The notes under the pieces were generated by a model, which made no database searches, had not been told where the DNA came from, and worked only from the letters and a program-made list of their open reading frames with translations. From assembly GCA_964596345.1 (NCBI GenBank), contig CAZQSZ010000002.1:310001-374000 (forward strand): a stretch of 64,000 nt of DNA. Direction: 5' to 3'. The stretch is from CADEDV01 sp964596345 (GTDB lineage Bacteria > Bacteroidota > Bacteroidia > Chitinophagales > Chitinophagaceae). A program made the translations under genes and the position numbers. Positions 7,846 through 16,822 of the stretch are shown here, piece by piece. Numbering within the stretch: the first letter of the stretch is position 1; each line of letters starts with the position of its first letter.

Positions 7846-8682
7846 TCATTTTCCCTTTTCAAAATATACACTAAAAAAAAGTAACTGGTATTTCACCGCA
7901 TTAGCCCAATATGCCCAGTCATGTTTACCCGGTCTTTCAATATAATCGTGTGGTATTTTTAGTTGCAGCATTTTTTCATGCAGGGCTTTATTTACCCCGT
8001 AAAAAAAATCATCGGTGCCGCAATCAATGATGATGGCCAACTGGTCCGCCGGCTTTTGTTCTATTACAGTGATGGCCGAATAGTTTTTCCAGTTCTCCGG
8101 GTATTGAGCAGAGTCGCCCAGCATTTTGCGTATCTCCCAGCTTTTCGGGAAAGGGCGGATGTCCAACCCGCCGCTCATACTGCCGCAGGCACCAAAGCGA
8201 TCAGCATGCCGAAAACCCAGGAACAAACCGCCATGCCCGCCCATGCTCAGCCCGGTAATGGCCCTTGCATTCCGGTTGTTAAGAGTGGGGTAGTGCTGGT
8301 CAATATAATCCGGCACTTCTTTGCCGATATAGGTTTCAAAACGGATGTAGGAATCCAGCGGGCTGTCGAAATACCAGCTGTTATTGCCATCGGGGCAAAC
8401 GATCATCAACTGGTACTCATCCGCATATTGTTTCAATTCCGGTACCCGTATGATCCAGTTGGCATACCAGCCGCCATAACCGTGTAATAAATAAACAACC
8501 GGGAATTTTTTGGCTTCCTCTTTCACTGCAGGTTGTATCACCACGCAGTTGTAGGCTTTGTGCATGGCATTGCTGTAAATACTAACGGTATCAACAATAG
8601 CGGCAAATGAAGCGAGGCTAAAAAAAATACTCAGCAGGGTTAGTGCGATCCCGGGAATATTTTTTTTACCACATAGGATCAT
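7846..8682 (-). CDS. Exported esterase, alpha/beta hydrolase (esterase D / FrmB family)
   Basis: Putative esterase (PF00756 type). The nucleophile elbow GLSMGGHGG lies about midway, an Asp is available in IIDCGTDDFFYG, and the catalytic His is in RPGKHDWAYW near the C-terminus. The N-terminus has a signal peptide (KKNIPGIALTLLSIFFSLASFA). The open frame extends upstream to 8742, but those codons lie in the ACATAG repeat arm and in the end of the GxxExxY gene. I take the ATG at 8680-8682, which itself lies in the repeat. Substrate unknown; secreted esterases of this type often deacetylate or deferuloylate glycans. Confidence 0.85.
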   Translation of the reverse strand: MILCGKKNIPGIALTLLSIFFSLASFAAIVDTVSIYSNAMHKAYNCVVIQPAVKEEAKKFPVVYLLHGYGGWYANWIIRVPELKQYADEYQLMIVCPDGNNSWYFDSPLDSYIRFETYIGKEVPDYIDQHYPTLNNRNARAITGLSMGGHGGLFLGFRHADRFGACGSMSGGLDIRPFPKSWEIRKMLGDSAQYPENWKNYSAITVIEQKPADQLAIIIDCGTDDFFYGVNKALHEKMLQLKIPHDYIERPGKHDWAYWANAVKYQLLFFSVYFEKGK

Positions 8683-9160
8683 AGATACATAGTTACACAT
8701 AGGGTTACAATTTTGGAAGTGCCGCATAGTATTCGTTAACAAGTGTTTTTTGACCTTCTTTTAAGATATTCGTGCAGTTGAAATTAATAAGAATCCCTTT
8801 AGGTTTCTCCAGCAGTTTCATATAAGTAAGTAATATAGACTCATGGACGGGTAATAAGTCCATCATTGGATTTTAATTCAGTAATAATGAGATTCTCTAC
8901 TAATACATCGTAGCGTAGTTCTGCATCAAGCGTCACTCCTTTGTAAATGACCGGAGCTTTTTGCTGAGCTTGATAGTTCAGATTTTTCAGGCTCAATTCT
9001 CTAATAAAGCATTTTTCATACACACTTTCAAGGAGCCCGGATCCTAATTGTTTGTGAACTTCAATGGCACAACCAATAATGGAATATGTAAGCTCGTCTA
9101 TATATTTTTGTGAGATGCGCATAAGCTATGTGCTACTATGTATCTATGTGCCTATGTGGT
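8668..9160. mobile_element. 493-bp GxxExxY element with 36-bp terminal inverted repeats
   Basis: The arm at 8668-8703 and the reverse complement of 9125-9160 match at 31 of 36 positions. Both are built of the word ACATAG repeated every 9-10 bp. They enclose only the GxxExxY gene: its start codon (9120-9122) is two bases inside the right arm and its frame-restored stop (8705-8707) is one base inside the left arm. The tight fit suggests that gene plus arms is one unit that moved together. No target-site duplication is obvious by eye. The left arm supplies start codons for the esterase frame. Confidence 0.75.
8705..9122 (-). pseudogene. GxxExxY protein (PD-(D/E)XK nuclease-like), frameshifted
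   Basis: The first 88 residues match the GxxExxY family: G29-L-L-E32-S-V-Y35, then a PD-(D/E)XK-like core with D72 in LRYDVLV and E82-L-K84 in IITELKS. After codon 88 the frame ends at TGA about seven codons later. Skipping one base near 8858 restores the conserved continuation LLPVHESILLTYMKLLEKP, then KGILINFNC, and a stop at 8705-8707. The restored protein would be about 138 residues, close to the family length. A single-base indel (true decay or sequencing error) is the simplest reading. Members are thought to be nucleases; their role is not established. Confidence 0.85.
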
Positions 9161-9194
9161 GAGAAATAAGGTAAGTTAAATATTTTAACCCAAA

Positions 9195-9225
9195 AAAGAG
9201 CCAGCGAAAAATTCGCTGGCTCTTT
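9195..9225 (-). terminator. Intrinsic terminator after the M1 peptidase gene
   Basis: Perfect 14-bp stem: AAAGAGCCAGCGAA (9195-9208), loop AAA, TTCGCTGGCTCTTT (9212-9225). A-rich and T-rich flanks make it usable in both directions; it follows the leftward peptidase gene ending at 9296. Confidence 0.85.
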
Positions 9226-9268
9226 ATCATTTTTCTATTTCATCTCTAAGGGTCTGTGCATGGTAAGT

Positions 9269-9300
9269 CCTCCCTTCAGGGAGGATTTAGGAGGGTTAAA
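9269..9300. repeat. CCTCCC-TTCA-GGGAGG palindrome abutting a stop codon
   Basis: CCTCCCTTCAGGGAGG (9269-9284) is followed by ATTTA and a second GGAGGG box, then TTAAA that contains the stop of the leftward M1 gene. A similar arrangement follows the second M1 gene at 11826. The core resembles the longer C6-TTCM-G6 repeats in hsdR. Confidence 0.55.
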
Positions 9301-11683
9301 ACCCTTTCTTCTCCTGTGCCCGTTGCATCGGGTTACCGGCCTGTCCGCCACCGGCCCTTCTGCCGCCACCCTGTGCTTGTTTGAACACGGAGAAACGGGA
9401 AGGTTCTGCGATCTTGTTCCAACTGTTATTAGTTTCATTGATATCAGCGGTCTCCCGGTAAGGATCTAATTTCACCGACGCCACTTCCTTATCCTTCACA
9501 AAAGTTTTGACTACTTTATTTTCATTCAACCGCCATACCTGTGCAGGAATACGTTCCACTTCTTTGGTACCATCTTTATAGGTCCATTCAATGATAATCG
9601 GCATGACCAGACCACCTTTGTTGCTGAACGTAAGTTCATACATATTCTTATTGCCGTATTTTTCTTTTTCCGCATCCGATAAAGCTTCGGGTTTGGTACC
9701 CGGCATTTTCACTTCCAGTTTGGAGGTATCATATGGTTCCAGGCCACGGGCATAGCGCCAGTAGAAATCCCGGATGCTTGTATCCGCATCTGTTTGAAAT
9801 TTGATGTTCTTGTCTTCGCGGTTGCGGATCTTGGAAATATCATCAAAAGTGGGCACCAATGGTTTATCTGCACTGCGCTGTATGGTTCTTTCGGGTGTTT
9901 CCGGTTGCACTTTACTTACATCTGCTTTGGCAAATTTTACGGTGTCCAATGAGATATCACATACTTCGGTACTATAGAACCAGCCTCTCCAGAAAAAATC
10001 CAGGTCTTCACCGCTGGCATCTTCCATAGTGCGGAAGAAATCGGCAGGCTCGGGATGTTTGAAGGCCCAGCGCCTGGCATATTCCCGGAAGGAATAATCA
10101 AACAGCTCACGGCCCATGATGGTCTCTCTTAAAATATTTAAACCGGTAGCGGGTTTGGAATAGGCATTGGGCCCGAACTGTACAATGTTCTCACTGTTGG
10201 TCATGATCGGCTCCAGCTGGTCTTTCGGTAATTTCATATAATCGGTAATGAAAGCAGCAGGACCGCGACGGCTGGGGAATTTATTATCCCATAATTCTTC
10301 TGCCAGGTATTCAACAAACGTATTCAATCCTTCATCCATCCAGCTCCACTGGCGTTCATCACTGTTGATGATCATCGGGAAGAAATTATGACCCACTTCG
10401 TGAATGATTACTCCCAGCATTCCGTTCTTGGTACTTTCACTGTAAGTGCCATCTTTTTCGGTACGGCCAAAATTGAAACAGATCATCGGGTATTCCATAC
10501 CGTTAGAGGCTTCGATACTCTGTGCAACAGGGTAGGGATATGGAATAGTAAACTTGGAATAGGTCTTAATAGTATGCTCCACGGCCTTGGTGGAAAATTT
10601 CCTGTACAAGCCATACGCTTCTTTAGGATAACCACTCATGCACATGATCTTTTTGCCTTCCACTTTGGTGGCCATGGCATCCCAGATGAATTTACGGGAA
10701 CTGCCCCAGGCAAAATCACGAACATTATCTGCTTTGAAGATCCAGGTTTTCTTTTTATCACTTTTTTGTTTTTCTGCATTCTTTGCCTCATCCAGTGTGA
10801 CCACTTCAACAGGTTCAGTTGCATTCTTTGCTTTATTCCAGCGGGCCAGTTGTGCAGCTGATAATACAGCAGGATAGTTTTGGCATTCACCGGTTGACAT
10901 GATCACATGATCAGCAGGAACGGTCATCGCCACTTTGAAATTACCGAAGGTCAGTGCGAATTCACCCCGGCCGGTGAACTGGTGATTTTGCCAGCCCTGG
11001 AAATCGCTGTACACACACAAACGGGGATACCATTGTGTCATCGTGAATAAATGGTTGCCATCTTCCGGGAAAAATTCATACCCACCACGGCCACCCCGGC
11101 TGTTACGGTCGGCCAGTTTATAATTCCAATCGAGTTTGAATACAAAACGCTGACCGGCTTTTAAGGGTGCAGGTAATTCCACCCGCATCATGGTTTTATT
11201 GATCGTGTATTTTAAAGCTTTACCGGTGATATCTGTCAGTTTCAGGATATTAAAACCATATCCATTGTCGGTTTTGCTTTCCTCAGCCCTGTCTAATTGT
11301 TGCGGGCTGGCTTGTGTACTCATCGGGTTGCTGCCCTGGTAATTGGCATTGTTCACACTGCTGTGCTGGTTCTCGTCCAGTTGCAGCCAGAGAAATACTA
11401 ATTCATTCGGCGAGTTGTTGAAATAAGTGATCGTTTCACTTCCGTTCAGTTTCAGGTTTTTTTCATCCAGTTCACATTTGATATCATAATCCACCCGTTG
11501 CTGCCAGTACTTCGGACCGGGTGCACCACTGGCGGTACGATACTCATTAGGAGTAGGAAGAATGCTCCCCATTTGTTCAAATTTGTTGCCGTGATTGCTG
11601 TTGGGATTATTATAAATGTTCTGTGCAAAAGAGCTTGCACCAAATCCCAGCATCATTACTAAACAGTAAATAAAGCTTCTCAT
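9296..11683 (-). CDS. M1 family metallopeptidase, exported (copy 1)
   Basis: A 795-residue zinc aminopeptidase-like protein with signal peptide MRSFIYCLVMMLGFGASSFAQ. The catalytic motif HEVGH begins near residue 428 with the third ligand Glu in MDEGLN 18 residues later (HExxH-x18-E). SNGMEYPM stands for the GxMEN substrate loop. The N-terminal beta domain starts at about residue 45. A lysine/glutamine-rich tail follows the C-terminal domain, and no T9SS sorting domain is seen. It is the downstream member of a tandem pair with the gene at 11853-14234, similar along its whole length. Likely periplasmic or surface peptide degradation; specificity unknown. Confidence 0.93.
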   Translation of the reverse strand: MRSFIYCLVMMLGFGASSFAQNIYNNPNSNHGNKFEQMGSILPTPNEYRTASGAPGPKYWQQRVDYDIKCELDEKNLKLNGSETITYFNNSPNELVFLWLQLDENQHSSVNNANYQGSNPMSTQASPQQLDRAEESKTDNGYGFNILKLTDITGKALKYTINKTMMRVELPAPLKAGQRFVFKLDWNYKLADRNSRGGRGGYEFFPEDGNHLFTMTQWYPRLCVYSDFQGWQNHQFTGRGEFALTFGNFKVAMTVPADHVIMSTGECQNYPAVLSAAQLARWNKAKNATEPVEVVTLDEAKNAEKQKSDKKKTWIFKADNVRDFAWGSSRKFIWDAMATKVEGKKIMCMSGYPKEAYGLYRKFSTKAVEHTIKTYSKFTIPYPYPVAQSIEASNGMEYPMICFNFGRTEKDGTYSESTKNGMLGVIIHEVGHNFFPMIINSDERQWSWMDEGLNTFVEYLAEELWDNKFPSRRGPAAFITDYMKLPKDQLEPIMTNSENIVQFGPNAYSKPATGLNILRETIMGRELFDYSFREYARRWAFKHPEPADFFRTMEDASGEDLDFFWRGWFYSTEVCDISLDTVKFAKADVSKVQPETPERTIQRSADKPLVPTFDDISKIRNREDKNIKFQTDADTSIRDFYWRYARGLEPYDTSKLEVKMPGTKPEALSDAEKEKYGNKNMYELTFSNKGGLVMPIIIEWTYKDGTKEVERIPAQVWRLNENKVVKTFVKDKEVASVKLDPYRETADINETNNSWNKIAEPSRFSVFKQAQGGGRRAGGGQAGNPMQRAQEKKGF

Positions 11684-11773
11684 GTTGTATGGTAATTTTT
11701 AATAATGAAAGGTAGGAAAGGCTGTGTTCAAAACTAAGGAAATCAAACTTGTTCTGAAGCAGCCCCAAAAAAT

Positions 11774-11801
11774 AAAAGCCGCTTTTTTATAAGCGGCTTT
11801 T
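11774..11801 (-). terminator. Intrinsic terminator between the tandem M1 genes
   Basis: Stem AAAAGCCGCTT (11774-11784) with AAGCGGCTTTT (11791-11801), 6-nt loop. It lies downstream of the leftward gene ending at 11853, so the two M1 genes are probably transcribed separately. Confidence 0.8.
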
Positions 11802-11825
11802 AATACAAATATTGATAGGAGAAAG

Positions 11826-11855
11826 TCTCCCCTCAGGGGAGATTCAGAGGACTTA
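11826..11855. repeat. TCTCCCC-TCA-GGGGAGA palindrome beside a stop codon
   Basis: TCTCCCC (11826-11832) and GGGGAGA (11836-11842) form a 7-bp stem with a 3-nt loop, followed by TTCAGAGGACTTAG that includes the stop of the M1 gene. It is the counterpart of the repeat at 9269. Confidence 0.5.
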
Positions 11856-14234
11856 GAATCCTTTTTTCTCCAGTGCTTTCTGCATCGGGTTGATGCCCGG
11901 GGCAGGCGTCACATTTTGTTTTTGTTTAAAGAGTTTGAATTTGCTTGGCTCTTTGATATCACCATATTTATTATTGGTTTCATCAATATCTGCTGTTTCC
12001 CGGTAAGGGTCCAGTTTGATGGATGCCACTTCTTTGTCTTTCATGAATGTTTTGATCACATTCTTTTCATTTTTTCTCCAAACCTGTGCAGAGATCCTTT
12101 CTATTTCTTTAGTCCCATCCTTGTAGGTCCACTCCAGGATGATCGGCATCGGCAAACCTCCTTTATTGGTAAAAGAAATTTCGTAGAGGTGTTTACCGCC
12201 GTATTTCTGTTTGCCTTCTTCATCCAGTGATTCTGTCTGTGCTTTTATAGTAACAGGATATTTAGCTGTATCATATTTAGCGATCTCCCGGTCATATTTC
12301 CAATAGAAATCACGGAGCGTAGTGTCTTTATCTGTTTCGAATACAATGCTCTTATCTTCTTTATTCCTGATCTTGGAAATATCTTCAAAAGGATTTACCG
12401 CCGGTTTGGGTAATCCTCTCATTACGGTTGTATCTTTTGTTTGCGGGGGAATGGCGGTCACATCAGGGATAGCATGTTTCACCGTATCAATCGCAATATC
12501 ACAGGCATCGGTTCCATAGAACCATCCTCTCCAGAACCAGTCAAGGTCTTCACCGGTGGCATCTTCAATAGTGCGGAAGAAATCAGCCGGGGTGGGGGAT
12601 TTGAAAGCCCATCTCCTGGAATATTCCCGGAATGCATTATCAAATAATTCCCGGCCTACAATAGTTTCCCGCAATATATTCAACCCGGTAGCTACTTTGG
12701 AATAAGCATTCGCTCCAAAATTGTTGATGTTCTCTGAATTGGTCATGATGGGCTCCAACTGGTCTTTGGGCAACTTCATATAGTTGGTAATGGTCCAGGC
12801 TGGTCCGCCATCAGAAGGGAATTTATTATCCCATAATTCCTGGGTCAGGTATTGCAGGTACGAGTTCAATCCTTCATCCATCCAGGTCCACTGGCGTTCA
12901 TCACTGTTTACGATCATCGGGAAGAAGGTATGCCCCACTTCATGAATGATCACCAGGATGGCGGCATTCTTGGAACCTTCTGTATAGGTACCATCCTTCT
13001 CCGCACGGCCGGGATTGAAGGAGATCATCGGGTATTCCATACCCTGGTTGCCCTCCACACTGATGGCAACGGGATAAGGATAAGGGAAAGAAAATTTAGA
13101 ATAGGTTTTCAAGGTATGTGCAACGGCCTTGGTAGAAAACTTGCTGTAAATAGGATACGCTTCTTTGGCATAATAGCTCATGGCCATTACTTTCTTTCCT
13201 TCCACATTCGTTCCCATGGCATCCCATACAAATCTGCGGGAAGAGGTCCACGCAAAGTCACGGACATTATCCGCTTTGTAGATCCATGTTTTTTTAGCTT
13301 TGCTCTTTTGTTGGGAAGCTGCTAATGCTTCATCTAATGTTACAATCTGCAACGGCTCTTTTGCTGTCTGCGCTTTTTGCCAGCGGGCCATTTGTGTGGC
13401 CGACAAAGTTTGTGCATAGTTCTGGCACTCACCGGTACCTCCTACGATATGATCAGCCGGAACGGTCATCTGTACTTTAAAGTTGCCGAAGCACAAGGTG
13501 AATTCACCCGTGCCGGTAAACTGGTGGTTCTGCCATCCCTGGTCATCACTGTATTTGCATAAACGGGGATACCACTGTGTCATGGTATAGTTGTTATTAC
13601 CGTCTTCCGGGAAATTCTCATAGCCACCTCTTGCACCACCGAAACGGATAAAATCACCCCGGTTGGCGATCTTATAATTCCAGTCCACTTTGAAAACAAA
13701 TTTCTGACCCGGCTTCAGCGGTAGCGGCAGGTCCACTTTCATCATCGTTTTATTGATGGTATATTTTAAAGTTTTGCCCAACGCATCGGTCATTTTAGTA
13801 ATGTTCACACCATAACCGTTATCAGACTTTCTTTCGTCAAAACGGTCCAGCACTTTGTCAACAGTTTGCTGGGGCATGCGGTTACTGTTCTGGTAATCGG
13901 CATTATTCACAGTGCTGTGCTGGTTCTCGTCTAATTGCATCCAGAAATACGTCAGTACATCCGGCGAATTGTTGTAATAAGTGATCGTTTCACTGCCGGT
14001 CAGTTTGTTATTCACTTCATCCAGTTCACACTTAATATCATAATCCACCCGTTGCTGCCAGTACTTGGTACCGGGTGCACCACTTGCCGTGCGTTGTTCA
14101 TTGGGGGTGGGTAAAATGGTGCCCAGTTGTTCAAACTTGTTGCCATGATTGGAACTGGCATTGTTCTGAATTTGTGCTCTTGAACTGGCAACAAGCACCA
14201 GTAACAGGCAGTTCAGTAACAGGATTTTTTTCAT
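11853..14234 (-). CDS. M1 family metallopeptidase, exported (copy 2)
   Basis: A 793-residue paralogue of the gene at 9296-11683, with signal peptide MKKILLLNCLLLVLVASSRAQ. The zinc site is intact: HEVGHTFFPM then MDEGLN 18 residues after the second His. NQGMEYPMISF is the substrate loop. Both proteins share the mature N-terminus NHGNKFEQ.G.ILPTPNE and the C-terminal block ending MQ.AEKKGF, so this is a full-length tandem duplication. Differences cluster in surface loops, for example around residues 125-145 and 285-320, which may mean different substrates or partners. Confidence 0.93.
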   Translation of the reverse strand: MKKILLLNCLLLVLVASSRAQIQNNASSNHGNKFEQLGTILPTPNEQRTASGAPGTKYWQQRVDYDIKCELDEVNNKLTGSETITYYNNSPDVLTYFWMQLDENQHSTVNNADYQNSNRMPQQTVDKVLDRFDERKSDNGYGVNITKMTDALGKTLKYTINKTMMKVDLPLPLKPGQKFVFKVDWNYKIANRGDFIRFGGARGGYENFPEDGNNNYTMTQWYPRLCKYSDDQGWQNHQFTGTGEFTLCFGNFKVQMTVPADHIVGGTGECQNYAQTLSATQMARWQKAQTAKEPLQIVTLDEALAASQQKSKAKKTWIYKADNVRDFAWTSSRRFVWDAMGTNVEGKKVMAMSYYAKEAYPIYSKFSTKAVAHTLKTYSKFSFPYPYPVAISVEGNQGMEYPMISFNPGRAEKDGTYTEGSKNAAILVIIHEVGHTFFPMIVNSDERQWTWMDEGLNSYLQYLTQELWDNKFPSDGGPAWTITNYMKLPKDQLEPIMTNSENINNFGANAYSKVATGLNILRETIVGRELFDNAFREYSRRWAFKSPTPADFFRTIEDATGEDLDWFWRGWFYGTDACDIAIDTVKHAIPDVTAIPPQTKDTTVMRGLPKPAVNPFEDISKIRNKEDKSIVFETDKDTTLRDFYWKYDREIAKYDTAKYPVTIKAQTESLDEEGKQKYGGKHLYEISFTNKGGLPMPIILEWTYKDGTKEIERISAQVWRKNEKNVIKTFMKDKEVASIKLDPYRETADIDETNNKYGDIKEPSKFKLFKQKQNVTPAPGINPMQKALEKKGF

Positions 14235-14246
14235 GTAATTGTTGAT

Positions 14247-14825
14247 TTATATTGGTAAACGTTCTAATGACATTTTAAGGGCCAGGCTGAAGATGGCTGC
14301 CGACAAAAAGATCACCCATTCCCGGCGGTTGATCTTTAAGCTGTTGACCAGTGCCTGGGTAATTAATAATAATGTTCCCACCGCCACGATCTGCCCCACT
14401 TCCAGTCCCACATTGAAACCAAAGAGCCCCATACCCAGGCTTTGATCTTTGGCCAGCATAAAGCGGATCGTGTTGGCAAAGCCTAGTCCATGGATCAACC
14501 CGAAGAAAAGAGCTAAAAAATAATTGATCCGGATGGATCGGGCGGTGAATTGTTTTTGAAAAAGATTGCTGAAGGCGGTGATGACAATGGTGCAGGGAAT
14601 CAGGAATTCGACCCAGTTGGATGGAAAACGGACCAGGTCCAGCACACTCAGCGCTAAGGTCAGCGAATGACCGATGGTAAAAGCCGTCACCAGGATCAAA
14701 ACCTGCTTCCAGTCTTTTAATAAATAGATAGCAGCCAGTGCTGCAATGAAAAGAAGATGGTCCAGGGCATCCCAGCTCATAATATGTTCCCAGCCCAACC
14801 CGAAATAAAAATTAAAATCACTCAT
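14247..14825 (-). CDS. HupE/UreJ-like membrane protein
   Basis: A 192-residue protein with about six membrane segments. Family features are HIMSWDALDHLLFI near the N-terminus, FTIGHSLTLAL, FGLIHGLGFA and FNVGLEVGQ; conserved His and Glu residues are proposed to bind nickel or another metal. HupE/UreJ proteins are metal importers or accessory proteins for hydrogenase and urease, but no such enzyme is in view. In Bacteroidota the gene is often next to a DUF6702 gene, as here (divergent at 14931). Substrate not determined. Confidence 0.85.
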   Translation of the reverse strand: MSDFNFYFGLGWEHIMSWDALDHLLFIAALAAIYLLKDWKQVLILVTAFTIGHSLTLALSVLDLVRFPSNWVEFLIPCTIVITAFSNLFQKQFTARSIRINYFLALFFGLIHGLGFANTIRFMLAKDQSLGMGLFGFNVGLEVGQIVAVGTLLLITQALVNSLKINRREWVIFLSAAIFSLALKMSLERLPI

Positions 14826-14930
14826 ACTTTTTCTACTGCTTGGTTCAAACCATTCCCCTATTTTTAGCGTCTTAATCCACCGGGCATCAAAGTAAGCCCT
14901 GTTTTGGTAATCCTGAAAAATATTGTGTCA

Positions 14931-15458
14931 ATGGCTTCATTCATCAATAAATGGCTTCTTTTATCGCTGATTACTGCGGGTTTTGTGCTGAACAGTGGTT
15001 TCCGGGAAAAAGTGGCGCTGCATCCCTTCCATGTCAGTGTGATCGAGATCAACCACAATGCTGCCGATAAAACCCTGGAAATTAGCTGTAAGATATTCAC
15101 GGACGACTTTGAAAAAACCCTGGCTAAAAATTATAACAGCAAAGTGGACCTCATCAATCCGCCCGATAAAAATGCCATGGATACGCTGGTAAAAAAATAT
15201 CTCTACAGCCACTTATCCATCAAAGCCAATGGCAAACCGGTTACGCTGAATTATATCGGCTTTGAAAATGATAAGGAAGCTGCATATGGTTATATCGAAG
15301 TTACTGATGTTCCTTCCGTGAGTAAAATTGATATTGGCACCAATATCATGTATGATATGTTTGATGACCAGGTGAACATTATGCATGTAATCGTCAATGG
15401 CGAACGCAAAAGCACCAAACTCAATTTTCCCGCCACAGAAGCAACACTTAGTTTTTAA
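14931..15458 (+). CDS. DUF6702 family exported protein
   Basis: A 175-residue protein. I use ATG at 14931 (MASFINKWLLLSLITAG); the frame is open to a TTG at 14904. A signal or anchor segment is followed by the mature start HPFHVSVIEINHNAADKTLEISCKIFTDDFE, which is typical of DUF6702. Its divergent HupE-like neighbour suggests a shared role in metal uptake or sensing; this is inference from context. Confidence 0.8.
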   Translation: MASFINKWLLLSLITAGFVLNSGFREKVALHPFHVSVIEINHNAADKTLEISCKIFTDDFEKTLAKNYNSKVDLINPPDKNAMDTLVKKYLYSHLSIKANGKPVTLNYIGFENDKEAAYGYIEVTDVPSVSKIDIGTNIMYDMFDDQVNIMHVIVNGERKSTKLNFPATEATLSF

Positions 15459-15516
15459 AGAAGTATGCTGAATTGAATAATTTCCGACTCCCGACTACTG
15501 ACTAACGACTCAAAAC

Positions 15517-16812
15517 TCACTCCTCCATCTCTTCTCTCAATTCTTTGCTGATCTTCACCAGCACTTTATCGATGCGATGACCATCCATGTCGATGATCTC
15601 GAGGGTGAAACCTTTCCAGTCGAATTTATCACCGGTGCGGGGAATACGTTCCAGCTCATGCAGGATGAACCCGGCCAGGGTATCAAAATCATGTTCCCCT
15701 TCATTCATCCATTCCGTTTTTTCAAAGCGGGTCAGGAAATCATAGAAAGGGATCTGTGCATCCACGAGGTAAGAACCATCTTCCCGTTCCCGGATCTCGT
15801 AATCCTGGATATCCTGTTGAGGAATATCGCCTACGATGGCTTCCAGGATATCATTTAAGGTTAATAGCCCGAGGATGCTGCCATATTCATCCACGATAAA
15901 TGCAGAATGTATTTTGGATTGTTTGAATTTTTCAAGCACCTGGTAGGGTGTGTTATTTTCCGGGATGAACAAAGCCGGTTGCATGATCTCTTTGAACAAA
16001 GTGCTGTCCGGACTTACATACAAATCCTTGATAGAAACAACTCCTTTGATATTATCAATGGAATCATCACAGATAGGATAAGCCGAATGCGGTTCCTGCA
16101 AGATCTTTTGCTTGATCTTATCTTCATTGTCGTCCAGGTTGAACCAGATAATATCACTGCGGTGGGTCATCAGCGAAGTGATATTCCGGTCGCCGAGATG
16201 AAACACCCGTTCAATGATCTCCTGTTCAGCTTCATCAATCGTACCAGCTTCCGTTCCTTCACCAATCAGTGTTTTGATCTCTTCTTCTGTTACGGCATCA
16301 TCTAAATTCCGTTTGATATTAAAAATGCGGAAGAAGATATTACTGGTCTTATTCAGCAACCATACAAACGGGTGGGTGATGCGGGCAAACCCGTTCATCG
16401 GTTTAGCCACCAGCTTGGCGATCTTTTCGGCCCGCAGTAAACCAATCCGTTTGGGGATCAGTTCACCAAAGACGATGGAGAGATAAGTAACGATAATAAC
16501 AATGATGGTGGTGGAAATAGTTTCGGCGTAGGGCTTCAGTATCGCTACCTGCTCCACGTAAGGTTGCAGGTCCCTGCCAAACCGTTCGCCGGAATACACA
16601 CCCGTGATGATCGAGATTAACGTGATACCTATTTGTACGGCAGAAAGAAATAATTCGGGATGGTTCGACAGTTCCAGGGCAATCTTTGCTTTTTTGTCAC
16701 CTCTTTCGGCCTGGTTTTCCAGCCGGCTTTTACGGGCAGACACCAAAGCGATTTCAGACATGGAGAAAATACCGTTCAGTAAGATCAGGAAGCTTAAAAT
16801 AAATATATCCAT
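15517..16812 (-). CDS. Hemolysin/CorC family protein (CNNM, CBS pair, CorC_HlyC domain)
   Basis: Membrane protein of about 431 residues: an N-terminal CNNM transmembrane domain (MDIFILSFLILLNGIFSMSE, then hydrophobic segments to about residue 180), a CBS pair (about 200-320) with VFHLGDRNITSLMTHRSDI and IVDEYGSILGLLTLNDILEAIVGD, and a C-terminal CorC_HlyC transporter-associated domain (YLVDAQIPFYDF...FDTLAGFILHEL). Relatives act in Mg2+/Co2+ efflux. The frame is open to 16917, but the upstream codons overlap the PAP2 gene, and ATG at 16810-16812 gives the standard N-terminus 10 bp after the PAP2 stop. The two are probably cotranscribed. Confidence 0.88.
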   Translation of the reverse strand: MDIFILSFLILLNGIFSMSEIALVSARKSRLENQAERGDKKAKIALELSNHPELFLSAVQIGITLISIITGVYSGERFGRDLQPYVEQVAILKPYAETISTTIIVIIVTYLSIVFGELIPKRIGLLRAEKIAKLVAKPMNGFARITHPFVWLLNKTSNIFFRIFNIKRNLDDAVTEEEIKTLIGEGTEAGTIDEAEQEIIERVFHLGDRNITSLMTHRSDIIWFNLDDNEDKIKQKILQEPHSAYPICDDSIDNIKGVVSIKDLYVSPDSTLFKEIMQPALFIPENNTPYQVLEKFKQSKIHSAFIVDEYGSILGLLTLNDILEAIVGDIPQQDIQDYEIREREDGSYLVDAQIPFYDFLTRFEKTEWMNEGEHDFDTLAGFILHELERIPRTGDKFDWKGFTLEIIDMDGHRIDKVLVKISKELREEMEE

Positions 16813-16822
16813 CAGGGGCTGC

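Noticed and set aside
8841..9122. Programmed ribosomal frameshift in the GxxExxY gene
   Set aside because: No slippery heptamer or downstream structure is evident at about 8858; a one-base indel in a mobile gene explains the break more simply.
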